From positions 1-21,516 of the forward strand of contig DJQM01000058.1 of NCBI GenBank assembly GCA_002437585.1: 21,516 bases of DNA, given 5' to 3'. Positions 14,373 through 20,806 of this stretch are shown one piece after another (within the stretch, counting starts at the first letter, position 1; every line of letters starts with the position of its first letter). The position numbers were made by a program, and so were the translations under genes. The notes under the pieces were generated by a model, which worked only from the letters and a program-made list of their open reading frames with translations, did no database searches and had not been told where the DNA came from. This DNA comes from Clostridiales bacterium UBA6386. Lineage in GTDB: Bacteria > Bacillota > Clostridia > Oscillospirales > Oscillospiraceae.

Positions 14373-14432
14373 GGATGCGGCGATGACCGAGCCGGGGAGA
14401 AGAAATTCCATTCTGCGCCATGTCCTTGGCAG

Positions 14433-14466
14433 CAAAAAGAGGAGAGGGATTTCTCCCTCTCCTCTC
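14433..14466 (-). terminator. Rho-independent terminator of the rbr-rubredoxin unit
   Basis: On the minus strand GAGGAGAGGGA (14454-14464) pairs with TCCCTCTCCTC (14439-14449) over GAAA, followed by TTTTTGCT. It begins about 10 bases after the rubredoxin stop codon. Confidence 0.92.
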
Positions 14467-14475
14467 ATTGACTTT

Positions 14476-14631
14476 TTACTCAGCAGGGAAAAAAGCATCC
14501 TTGCCCAGGCCGCAGATGGGGCAGACCCAATCTTCAGGGACGTCCTCCCAGGCCGTGCCGGGGGCTACGCCGTTGTCGGGATCGCCCAGGGCGGGATCAT
14601 AAATATAGCCGCAGGGGCACTCGTATTTCAT
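14476..14631 (-). CDS. Rubredoxin with a CxC first iron motif
   Basis: This 51-residue protein has the classic rubredoxin sequence: GYIYDPALGDPDNGVAPGTAWEDV and the second knuckle CPICG (Cys37, Cys40). It carries one Fe(Cys)4 centre and passes single electrons, here most likely to the rubrerythrin encoded 14 bases upstream or to an oxygen or peroxide reductase. The first knuckle reads Cys5-Pro-Cys7-Gly instead of the normal C-x-x-C-G, one residue short. The frame is otherwise clean, so the shortening is a single-codon deletion rather than a frameshift. Downstream is a strong terminator. The gene is short and easily missed by automated calls. Confidence 0.92.
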   Translation of the reverse strand: MKYECPCGYIYDPALGDPDNGVAPGTAWEDVPEDWVCPICGLGKDAFFPAE

Positions 14632-14645
14632 AGAAAAGCCTCCTC

Positions 14646-15236
14646 TCACTTAAAGTACCGCTCCAGCAGACCCTTCAGCGCCTTGCCGTGCCGGGCCTCG
14701 TCCCGAGCCATTTCGTGGACGGTGTCGTGGATGGCATCCAGACCGTTGCGCTTGGCATAGACAGCCAGGTCGAACTTGCCCTCAGTGGCGCCGAACTCGC
14801 AGTCTACCCGCCAGGCCAGATTGGCACGGGTGGAGGCCTTCATGTTCGGCTCCAGATCCTCGCCCAGCATCTCGGCGAACTTGGCGGCGTGCTCGGCCTC
14901 CTCGTGGGCGGCCTTCTCCCAGTACAGGCCGATTTCGGGATAGCCCTCCCGGTGAGCGATCCGAGCCATGCACAGATACATGCCCACCTCGCTGCACTCG
15001 CCATAGAAGTTGGCCTTCAGCTGCTCAAAGATGACCTTCTTGTCCTCGTCGGAAATGTCAGGGTTGTTCTTGACGGTTTTGGCATAGACGCCGTACTCGT
15101 GCTCGGCAGCCAGCTTACCTTCCTCCATCACCTTGAACTTGGAGCCGTCCACATGGCACACGGGGCACTTGAAGCCCTCCGGAATGGACTCGCCTTCGTA
15201 GATATAACCGCAGACGGGGCAAACAAATTTCTTCAT
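14646..15236 (-). CDS. rbr: Reverse rubrerythrin (NADH peroxidase type)
   Basis: This 196-residue protein has the rubredoxin domain first (Cys6, Cys9, Cys24, Cys27 within residues 1-35) and the diiron four-helix domain second. That is the reverse of classical rubrerythrin. Carboxylate and His ligands are visible in FYGECSEVG (Glu80), HEEAEH (Glu112/113, His116), Glu147 and DEARH (Glu180, His183). In Clostridium such proteins reduce hydrogen peroxide and oxygen with electrons from rubredoxin and NADH. The ATG follows GGGAGGAT by about 7 bases. The rubredoxin gene is 14 bases downstream and perR 145 bases upstream, so a PerR-controlled operon is likely. Confidence 0.95.
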   Translation of the reverse strand: MKKFVCPVCGYIYEGESIPEGFKCPVCHVDGSKFKVMEEGKLAAEHEYGVYAKTVKNNPDISDEDKKVIFEQLKANFYGECSEVGMYLCMARIAHREGYPEIGLYWEKAAHEEAEHAAKFAEMLGEDLEPNMKASTRANLAWRVDCEFGATEGKFDLAVYAKRNGLDAIHDTVHEMARDEARHGKALKGLLERYFK

Positions 15237-15281
15237 AATGATATCCTCCCTAATTTGATTTTTCATTTGTGTATCCTTTTC

Positions 15282-15448
15282 TAAGGAAGCTCTGATGAAA
15301 TCGGCAAGAGCTGGCAGCGAGAGATTTTGTTTTCAGACGAGGTTTGAAGAACGGAGGAATACGGTATGTATTTCCCGTTTTTCAAACGGATGCCTGGGGG
15401 CAAAATATCCGTTGCCCAGCCGCCGGCGATTTATTCAGAGTTTCCTTA
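15282..15448. mobile_element. MITE-like element, copy 2 (167 bp)
   Basis: It begins TAAGGAAGCTCTGATGA and ends, read inward on the minus strand, TAAGGAAACTCTGAATA. The imperfect inverted ends extend about 33 bases. TA at both borders fits a TA target duplication. It encodes no transposase. Its ends match copy 1 at 1861, and its interior shares a block with copy 3. It overlaps the 3' end of perR and supplies that gene's stop codon. Confidence 0.85.
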
Positions 15449-15837
15449 ACTTTCGCGCAGTTCCGGCACAGACCCGTGAAGGTCAGGCGGCAGTCGAGAA
15501 CCTGGCCGCCGGAGGCTTGCTCCGCCTGGGCGCTCAGGCTCTTTGGAATTTCCATCTCCGGAAGATCCAGCACCGCGTCGCATTGGGCGCAGATGAAATG
15601 CACATGGGGTTCCGTATTGGCGTCGAACCGTTCGATTCCCCGGACCGTGGCCACGCTGGTAACCAGACCCTGATTCTTGAACCAGGCCAGATTCCGGTAA
15701 ACCGTTGCCAGAGAAATATCCGGATGCTCGGCCTTGAGCATTTCGTGAACCATTACGGCAGATGGATGAGCTTTTGTGGAGCGCAGGCAGGTGAGAATGG
15801 CGTTGCGCTTTTTGAATTGCTTTGCGCTGGCTTCCAT
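15382..15837 (-). CDS. perR: Fur-family peroxide regulator PerR, with element-encoded tail
   Basis: This 151-residue cytoplasmic repressor has a winged helix at the N-terminus (SLATVYRNLAWFKNQGLV, 42-59). The metal-sensing domain contains Cys83/Cys86 and Cys124/Cys127 for structural zinc. The regulatory site fits His38, Asp72, His78, His80 and Asp91. Asp at position 72 matches the Asp85 that marks PerR rather than Fur. It should repress peroxide-defence genes, including rbr downstream. Residues 131-151 (KETLNKSPAAGQRIFCPQASV reads as two pieces, KETLNKSPAAG and QRIFCPQASV) are encoded by the MITE-like element. The ATG follows GGAGGT. An ATG 57 bases earlier lacks a good ribosome site. Confidence 0.92.
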   Translation of the reverse strand: MEASAKQFKKRNAILTCLRSTKAHPSAVMVHEMLKAEHPDISLATVYRNLAWFKNQGLVTSVATVRGIERFDANTEPHVHFICAQCDAVLDLPEMEIPKSLSAQAEQASGGQVLDCRLTFTGLCRNCAKVKETLNKSPAAGQRIFCPQASV

Positions 15838-15884
15838 GGGCACCTCCGTCGCTCTATTTGTAAGTGATTCTTGTTTACGAGCTG

Positions 15885-15913
15885 AGTATAGCACAGGAGC
15901 ATCCGTTTGTCAA
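15885..15913 (-). promoter_or_regulatory. Consensus promoter of perR
   Basis: On the minus strand TTGACA (15908-15913), 17 bases and TATACT (15885-15890) lie 48 bases ahead of the perR start. The same transcript could continue through rbr and rubredoxin, since no terminator is visible between perR and rbr. Confidence 0.9.
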
Positions 15914-15918
15914 TAAGT

Positions 15919-15941
15919 AAATAAGAATTATTTGCAAATAA
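15919..15941. promoter_or_regulatory. Candidate PerR/Fur operator
   Basis: Two overlapping AT-rich palindromes lie just upstream of the perR -35. AAATAA-GAA-TTATTT (15919-15933) is a 6-3-6 inverted repeat. TTATTTGCAAATAA (15928-15941) is a perfect 14-bp palindrome. Their composition and position suit an autoregulatory Fur-family box, but they do not match the Bacillus PerR consensus exactly. Confidence 0.5.
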
Positions 15942-15989
15942 ATTTTGAAGAGCTGCCGGCTCCCGGGGTGTCTGTTATTAGTAGGGAAA

Positions 15990-16030
15990 CGGATTGCCAC
16001 ACCATCCTGCGGGATGGTTCGCAATGACAT
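15990..16030. repeat. Palindromic repeat family B, short form, copy 2
   Basis: The repeat starts CGGATTGCCACACCATCC and closes GGATGGTTCGCAATGACA. It is essentially the reverse complement of 5290-5329. It lies in the spacer between perR and the LysR gene. A second GGTTCGCAATAACATG half follows near 16048. Confidence 0.85.
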
Positions 16031-16083
16031 GGTTCTTCCGGAAGCTGGTTCGCAATAACATGCGTTATTCGCTGGGTTTCAGC

Positions 16084-16968
16084 TTATAGCGCGGATTCCC
16101 AATTTTCCTTCAGCCAGTCGGTAGCCGTCCGGGCGAAGGCGCTGACCACCGGCAGGGATTCCCCCTGGGGAATGGCCAGAGCGATGGTACGGCTGGCCTG
16201 GGGAACCAGGGGGCGTACCGCCAGGTTCTGGGCACGACCCCGAATGAGCAGGCTGGGCACGATGGAAATGCCCAACCCCTGCTCCACCATGGCCAGAATG
16301 GCGTAGTCGTCCTTGGTGGTGAATTTGATGTCCGGGTGAATGCCCGCATTGTCCAAGGCCCGATGGATGTCATGATCGGAGCTTTGCAGCAGGCTGATGA
16401 AGGGGGCACCCGCCAGCTCACGGGTCGGGATTTTCTCCAGCTTCGCCAGCCGGTGATCCTTCGGAAGGATCACCACCAGCGGATCCTCGGCCAGGGGGAT
16501 GATCCCCGTGCCCGCCGGCCCCGGCAGGGTCACAAAGCCCACATCCACGCTGCCCTCCCGGAGCCACTGATCCACATCATGGTAGTCTCCGCTGCGCATT
16601 TCCAGCTTCGCCCCGGGGTGCTCGGCCTGAAACCGGCGGATCATCCCCGGCAGCCAGTGGACGGCCACGCTGGTGAACACGCCAATGCGGACGGTTCCGG
16701 CGTTGGCGTTGCGGATTTCCCGGATGCACTCGGAAAGCTCCTGCTCCCGGCGCAGAATCTCCCGCATTTTCGGCAGCACCAGACGGCCGGCCTCGGTCAG
16801 CACAATGCCGCTGCGGCTTCTGCGCATCAGGCAGAAGCCGTATTCCGTCTCCAGATCGTTCAGGATGTGGCTGATCCGGGACTGGGTGGAGCCCAGGGAT
16901 TGGGCGGCCTTGGTCAGACTTCCCAGGTCTACTGTCCGGACGAATGCCTCATATTTTTTCAGGCTCAT
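16084..16968 (-). CDS. LysR-family transcriptional regulator
   Basis: This 294-residue regulator has a typical LysR N-terminal helix-turn-helix (residues 1-60: LGSLTKAAQSLGSTQSRISHILNDLE). A linker helix follows, then a periplasmic-binding-like effector domain starting near GTVRIGVFTSVAVHWLPGM. The effector is not evident. It is transcribed divergently from the PutP-type symporter, the usual layout for a LysR regulator controlling its neighbour and itself, so proline or a related solute is a reasonable guess. The ATG is preceded by GAGGGGG at about five bases. The longer frame beginning 33 bases upstream lacks a ribosome site. Confidence 0.93.
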   Translation of the reverse strand: MSLKKYEAFVRTVDLGSLTKAAQSLGSTQSRISHILNDLETEYGFCLMRRSRSGIVLTEAGRLVLPKMREILRREQELSECIREIRNANAGTVRIGVFTSVAVHWLPGMIRRFQAEHPGAKLEMRSGDYHDVDQWLREGSVDVGFVTLPGPAGTGIIPLAEDPLVVILPKDHRLAKLEKIPTRELAGAPFISLLQSSDHDIHRALDNAGIHPDIKFTTKDDYAILAMVEQGLGISIVPSLLIRGRAQNLAVRPLVPQASRTIALAIPQGESLPVVSAFARTATDWLKENWESAL

Positions 16969-17013
16969 GTTTTCCCCCTCTTTACTATGCTTAATTTTCA
17001 TAGTTTCTTGTTC

Positions 17014-17042
17014 ATATTATCATATATCCATCTGGATGGCAA
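17014..17042 (-). promoter_or_regulatory. Promoter of the LysR gene
   Basis: On the minus strand TTGCCA (17037-17042), a 17-base spacer and TAATAT (17014-17019) lie about 45 bases ahead of the start codon. Confidence 0.7.
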
Positions 17043-17077
17043 CTGTTTTTTTGTGAATCTCCCCGGGCAGTTTTTGA

Positions 17078-17106
17078 TTGCAAAAAGGCTGGACAGGGAT
17101 TATAAT
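17078..17106 (+). promoter_or_regulatory. Promoter of the symporter gene
   Basis: TTGCAA (17078-17083), 17 bases and consensus TATAAT (17101-17106). Transcription should start near 17113, leaving a leader of about 60 bases that contains the inverted repeat at 17130-17154. Confidence 0.85.
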
Positions 17107-17129
17107 AATTCCATCACAAATATAGCATA

Positions 17130-17154
17130 GTTTCATGATATTTTGTCATGAAAC
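17130..17154. promoter_or_regulatory. Perfect inverted repeat in the symporter leader
   Basis: GTTTCATGA (17130-17138) and TCATGAAAC (17146-17154) are exact inverted repeats separated by seven AT-rich bases. They lie between the -10 and the ribosome site GAGAGGG. This could be a repressor operator (a LysR T-N11-A type site is present) or a leader hairpin. The word CATAGTTTC, which overlaps it, also occurs at 16999-17007 in the LysR leader. Confidence 0.65.
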
Positions 17155-17171
17155 AGAAGAGAGGGAATTTT

Positions 17172-18626
17172 ATGAACATTGTCGAGATGCTGGTATTCGT
17201 TGCCTACTTCCTGTTCATGCTGGGCATCGGCGTATTTTTCTTCCTGAAATCCAAGGATGCCGGAGAAAAGGACTATTTCCTGGGCGGCCGGAACATGGGT
17301 GCCTGGGTGTCCGCCCTGTCCGCCGGTGCTTCCGACATGAGTGCCTGGGTGCTCATGGGTCTGCCTGCCTCCATTTACGCCTTCGGCATCGGCCAGACCT
17401 GGATCGCCATCGGTCTGGGCATTGGCTACGCCCTGAGCTGGATCTTTGAGGCTCCCCGGCTGCGCCGGTTCTCCATCGCCGCCAAGGATTCCATCACCAT
17501 TCCCCAATATCTGACCAACCGGTTCCTGGAGGAGAAGAAAACCCTGCAGGTGCTGTGCGCGGTGATTTTCCTGGTGGCCTACACGGTCTACGCCGCCTCC
17601 TCCATCAAGGCCTGCGGCACCCTGTTCAACACGGTGATGAACATGGACGCCACGGCCGCCATGTATCTGGCGGCCTTCATCATCATTTCCTACACCTTCC
17701 TGGGGGGCTTCTCCGCCGTGTGCTGGACGGACTTCTTCCAGGGCATGATTATGCTGGCGGCACTGCTGCTGGCTCCCATTTTCGCCCTGGCCCTGGTGGG
17801 ACAGGGAGAGGGGGCGGTAGGTGCTCAGCTGCCCGATGGCTTCTTTCATCTGTTCACCACCCCTCAGGACGTGATTTCCGGCCTGGGCTGGGGTCTGGGC
17901 TACTTCGGTATGCCCCACATCATCATCCGCTTCATGTCCATCAAAAGTGAGAAGGAGCTGCGCAAGTCCAGCGTCATCGGCATTTCCTGGACGGTGATCA
18001 TTCTGGTCATGTCCGCCCTGACCGCCGTGGCCGGTCGGCTGTACCTGGGAGAAATCCAGGATTCCTCCACGGTGTTCATCACCATGGTGCGGCGGATCTT
18101 CCCGGCTCTGGTGTCCGGCCTGCTGCTGTCGGCCATTCTCTCCGCCGCCATGTCCACCGCCGATTCTCAGCTTCTGGCCGCCTCCTCCGCCTTTGCCAGC
18201 GACGTTTACAAGCCCCTGATCCGGAAGAACGCCTCCGACAAGGAGATGCTCTGGGCCAGCCGCCTGGTGGTCATGGCCATTTCGGTGGTGGCTCTGCTGA
18301 TCGCCTCCAATCCCAACTCCGGCACCATCATGGGGCTGGTGGAAAACGCCTGGGGCGTGTTCGGCGCGGCCTTCGGCCCGGTAATCCTGCTGAGTCTGTT
18401 CTGGAAGAAGCTGACCTTCGGCGGTACCGTGGCCGGTATCGCGGTGGGTGCCGCCGCGGACGTGCTGTGGCTGGTTCTGGCCAAGTCCGCCACCGGGATT
18501 TACGAGATCGTCCCCGGCTTCTTCGTGGGGCTGCTGGCTGCCTGGCTGGTGTCCGCCCTGGACAAGAAGGGGCCTGGTGCGCAGGTAGAGGCTCTGTTTG
18601 ACAAGGCTTCCAAGCCCGGACTGTAA
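17172..18626 (+). CDS. putP: Sodium:solute symporter, PutP (sodium/proline) type
   Basis: This 484-residue membrane transporter of the SSS family has about 13 predicted helices. The signature region DYFLGGRNMGAWVSALSAGASDMSAWVLMGLP matches PutP, and Asp55 and Ser57 fall at the numbers known for the Na+ site of the E. coli protein. The later SAILSAAMSTADSQLLAASSAFASD block is the conserved TM8-9 region with the second sodium-binding serines. Proline is the best-supported substrate, but other SSS members of this subgroup cannot be excluded. The ATG follows GAGAGGG by about 7 bases. An in-frame ATG 24 bases upstream falls inside the inverted repeat and is less likely. Confidence 0.92.
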   Translation: MNIVEMLVFVAYFLFMLGIGVFFFLKSKDAGEKDYFLGGRNMGAWVSALSAGASDMSAWVLMGLPASIYAFGIGQTWIAIGLGIGYALSWIFEAPRLRRFSIAAKDSITIPQYLTNRFLEEKKTLQVLCAVIFLVAYTVYAASSIKACGTLFNTVMNMDATAAMYLAAFIIISYTFLGGFSAVCWTDFFQGMIMLAALLLAPIFALALVGQGEGAVGAQLPDGFFHLFTTPQDVISGLGWGLGYFGMPHIIIRFMSIKSEKELRKSSVIGISWTVIILVMSALTAVAGRLYLGEIQDSSTVFITMVRRIFPALVSGLLLSAILSAAMSTADSQLLAASSAFASDVYKPLIRKNASDKEMLWASRLVVMAISVVALLIASNPNSGTIMGLVENAWGVFGAAFGPVILLSLFWKKLTFGGTVAGIAVGAAADVLWLVLAKSATGIYEIVPGFFVGLLAAWLVSALDKKGPGAQVEALFDKASKPGL

Positions 18627-18636
18627 AAACAATTGA

Positions 18637-18661
18637 GGGCGCGGGGCAATGCCCCGCGCCC
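18637..18661. terminator. Strong GC hairpin between convergent genes
   Basis: GGGCGCGGGGC (18637-18647) pairs perfectly with GCCCCGCGCCC (18651-18661) over an AAT loop. It lies 10 bases after the symporter stop and just after the holin stop on the other strand. Neither side has an ideal T-run. The minus-strand side has TCAATTGTTTTT. Probably a bidirectional terminator. Confidence 0.6.
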
Positions 18662-18668
18662 TTCCGCA

Positions 18669-18941
18669 TTATTCCGCTTTCCCTTCGATCCACTGCTTGA
18701 ACAGCTGGTGCAGTCCCGTGGATGCCAGGCCGCTCAGTGCCCCGGACAGCAGAATATCCGGGGTCAGAACCCCCCACTGGTTTGTCCACAGGGCGGTGAT
18801 GATGCCCACGATGACGACCGTCACGGGAATGAGCCGGTTGCTGACCCTGGGCAGCAGGTGCTTGACCGCATAGCCTGCCACCAGGCAGACAGCAAGAATG
18901 GTAGGGTTGATCCAGGTATTGAGCATGGTCATATTTTCCAT
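18669..18941 (-). CDS. Phage holin (Hol44-like, holin superfamily V)
   Basis: This 90-residue protein has two hydrophobic segments (about 13-28 and 37-55), then the amphipathic stretch DILLSGALSGLASTGLHQLFKQW. That stretch is the recognisable end of phage_holin_5_2-type holins. Holins make timed membrane pores that release or activate the endolysin. The ATG follows AGGAGG by six bases. It is the last gene of a four-gene phage-type lysis block read on the minus strand. Its position after a coiled-coil membrane protein and an M15 endolysin supports the call. Confidence 0.85.
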   Translation of the reverse strand: MENMTMLNTWINPTILAVCLVAGYAVKHLLPRVSNRLIPVTVVIVGIITALWTNQWGVLTPDILLSGALSGLASTGLHQLFKQWIEGKAE

Positions 18942-18952
18942 ATTTTTCCTCC

Positions 18953-19177
18953 TTAGTTGGCTTTTTGCATTTCCTCCAGATCCCCAATTCTATGATTGAT
19001 GACCTTGATCTGCTCCTCCACCACCGGCATCCGCCGGGCGAAGTTGTTGTGCTCCCGAACCTCCCGGGTCAGCTCGTCCAGCTTGGTTTCCGTGACGGCC
19101 TGGGTTCGGGAATTGGCAATCAGCACTCCCGCAAGGGTCACGCTGCCGCCAATCAGGGCTGTGAGAATGGCTTCCAA
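18953..19177 (-). CDS. Small phage membrane/coiled-coil protein (XhlA-like role)
   Basis: This 74-residue protein begins at a TTG codon behind AAGGGGGTGA. The longer open frame upstream lies antisense-like within the endolysin gene and is not credible. The first 22 residues (ILTALIGGSVTLAGVLIANS) are a membrane helix. The remainder (TKLDELTREVREHNNFARRMPVVEEQIKVINHRIGDLEEM, in heptads) is a charged coiled coil. Such proteins recur between endolysin and holin in Firmicutes phages and may modulate holin or anchor the lysis complex. TTG start use is inferred from spacing. Confidence 0.75.
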   Translation of the reverse strand: MEAILTALIGGSVTLAGVLIANSRTQAVTETKLDELTREVREHNNFARRMPVVEEQIKVINHRIGDLEEMQKAN

Positions 19178-19191
19178 ACGCTCACCCCCTT

Positions 19192-19737
19192 TCAGGCCAC
19201 GTCCATGTGGACGAAGCTGCCGTCGATCCGGTAGGCGTAGCGGATGGGCAGCGTCCGGACAAAGATCAGAACCTTCTCTCCGGACAGGTTCCGCACCCGG
19301 AAATCCATGGCCTTGCCCGAAAGATGCCGGCTGTTTTTCACCCCGCCTACGGCGGCGTTGTGAGCCGGGCACCGCACGCCGCTGGAAATCAGCACCGGCG
19401 CGTCAAAGGCCGTGCGTACCTGCTCGGCAAGCCGAACCAGGGCTTCCTCCGGCTCCGCCGGAAAGCCCCCGCAGACGCCGCAGGGGCAGCGAAATTCCTC
19501 CCGCCGGAAGTGGGGCATCTCCCGCCACCAGCCGGGAGGCTCCGGCTCCTTTCCCTCTCCGATGACCTGCCGGATCTTCGTTTCCGTCTGCGCGTCGAAC
19601 ACGCCGCTGGCAGGAAGACCCCAGGCCGCCTGAAAGGCCTGCGTGGCTGCCTTCGATTTTTCGCCCCAGATGCCGTCGGGGGCGGACAGGTAATAGCCCA
19701 GGTATTGGAGCAGATTCTGCTTCTGCCGGTTGGTCAT
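19192..19737 (-). CDS. Phage-type endolysin: peptidoglycan-binding domain plus M15 peptidase
   Basis: This 181-residue protein has an N-terminal peptidoglycan-binding repeat (about 5-60, LQYLGYYLSAPDGIWGEKSKAATQAFQ). A Pro-rich linker and a Peptidase_M15_3 domain follow. Zinc ligands are His138 and Asp145 in SRHLSGKAMDF and His177 in FVHMDV. Such enzymes cut peptide cross-bridges or D-Ala-containing stems of peptidoglycan. There is no signal peptide, so export would depend on the holin encoded downstream. Cys84, Cys86 and Cys89 form a small cluster ahead of the catalytic domain. The start codon is 4 bases after the tail-like gene, with GGAGG nine bases upstream. Confidence 0.88.
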   Translation of the reverse strand: MTNRQKQNLLQYLGYYLSAPDGIWGEKSKAATQAFQAAWGLPASGVFDAQTETKIRQVIGEGKEPEPPGWWREMPHFRREEFRCPCGVCGGFPAEPEEALVRLAEQVRTAFDAPVLISSGVRCPAHNAAVGGVKNSRHLSGKAMDFRVRNLSGEKVLIFVRTLPIRYAYRIDGSFVHMDVA

Positions 19738-19741
19738 TCCC

Positions 19742-20644
19742 TCACACCTCCAGGCGCAGATTCAGCACCTTGATATTTCCGGACGCGCCCAGCGCAAAGC
19801 CCACATACCACTGTCCGGTAATGCCGGTCGTGTCGATGGTCAGCGTCAGCTTTCCGGTAGCCCGGGAAATATCCTCGTGGGTAATGCCCGTGGCCGCATT
19901 TGTCAAACTGCTGTATCCTACTGCCTGGGTCAGCACCAGGCCGATGCCGCTGAATTTGGCCGCCGACGAGTTGGCGCCGGTGGTGACAACCTCCACATCT
20001 GCCGTCACCCTCGCCGCGTTTGTCAGATCCAGCTTCTTCCCGGTGAGAACCCCCGCCGCCTGATTCGACAGGGTGTTGTGAATCTGAAGGTATTCCGCCT
20101 CCTGGGTGGGTGTCAGGGTTCTGCCGGAAATCAGCAGGTTGGAAAGGCCCACATCGGTCAGCACGCCCTTATGGACAATCCACTGGGCAAGCCGAAGTGT
20201 CTGGGTCTGTCCGCTGGCAGTGAGCACCGCCTCTGCGCTCCAGTCCCCCGCCGTCACCGTCCAGGTGCCCGGACTGTCCACAGTACAGATCCAACTGCCG
20301 GTGGTATCCGGGGCGGTGAGGACGGTGGCACCGTCCGTTGCCGTGCAGACCAGGCCTGCGGGGTAGACGATCTGAAGGGTGGCCGTGAAGAAGGTGATTT
20401 CCGCTTCATAATCCGCCCGAATTTCCACCGTCTTGCTGGCCGTATCCGTGCCGTCGGTGATGGTAATCGTCCAGGTACCGCTGGTCAGCCCCCGGAATAC
20501 CGCCTTTTGGTTGACCGCTGTTTTACGCTTGGTTTTGCCGTCTTTCGAGACGGCCACCGTCGCCCCCTCCGGGGCTGTGACCGTCAGGGTTGCCCCGGTG
20601 CCGCCGCCTCCGCCGAAGCCGTACAGGGGAATGGTTGTGTCCAT
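19742..20644 (-). CDS. Phage tail-associated-like protein with Ig/PEGA-like repeats
   Basis: This 300-residue protein starts MDTTIPLYGFGGGGGTG with AAGGAGG eight bases before the ATG. Two beta-sandwich-like repeats follow (about 18-75 and 82-150), each of the form TLTVTAPEGATV ... GTWTITITDG. A third, beta-rich domain makes up the C-terminal half. No catalytic motif is visible. Its place directly ahead of endolysin and holin is where phages keep tail fibre or baseplate-decoration genes, which is the basis of the call. The frame stays open upstream for 267 bases, and the segment just before the start (SMAKEAAEYYNDHTVKTEI, codons from 20713) looks coding, possibly the end of a lost upstream phage gene. 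Confidence 0.65.
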   Translation of the reverse strand: MDTTIPLYGFGGGGGTGATLTVTAPEGATVAVSKDGKTKRKTAVNQKAVFRGLTSGTWTITITDGTDTASKTVEIRADYEAEITFFTATLQIVYPAGLVCTATDGATVLTAPDTTGSWICTVDSPGTWTVTAGDWSAEAVLTASGQTQTLRLAQWIVHKGVLTDVGLSNLLISGRTLTPTQEAEYLQIHNTLSNQAAGVLTGKKLDLTNAARVTADVEVVTTGANSSAAKFSGIGLVLTQAVGYSSLTNAATGITHEDISRATGKLTLTIDTTGITGQWYVGFALGASGNIKVLNLRLEV

Positions 20645-20755
20645 AATCCGAACCTCCTTTATTTCGGTTTTTACCGTGTGGTCATTGTAATACTCAGCCG
20701 CTTCTTTCGCCATCGAACGATAACCGAAAAAATCCGCCGGAATCTGCGGACGGCA

Positions 20756-20785
20756 TAAAAATTCCCCCGATGCTACCGCATCGGG
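20756..20785 (-). terminator. Rho-independent terminator upstream of the lysis cassette
   Basis: On the minus strand CCCGATGC (20778-20785), loop GGTA and GCATCGGG (20766-20773) are followed, after GGA, by ATTTTTA. It would stop transcription entering the phage-type genes from the right. No good promoter was seen between it and the start at 20644. Confidence 0.75.
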
Positions 20786-20806
20786 AGAAGATGTGGATAT
20801 TGAGGA

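Noticed and set aside
17133..18632. 499-codon minus-strand frame antisense to the PutP-type gene
   Set aside because: Gly/His/Gln-rich shadow with no motif, lying on a well-recognised transporter gene.
19178..19372. N-terminal extension of the small coiled-coil phage protein
   Set aside because: It lies inside the endolysin gene in another frame and is Arg-rich. A TTG codon with a good ribosome site explains the real start.
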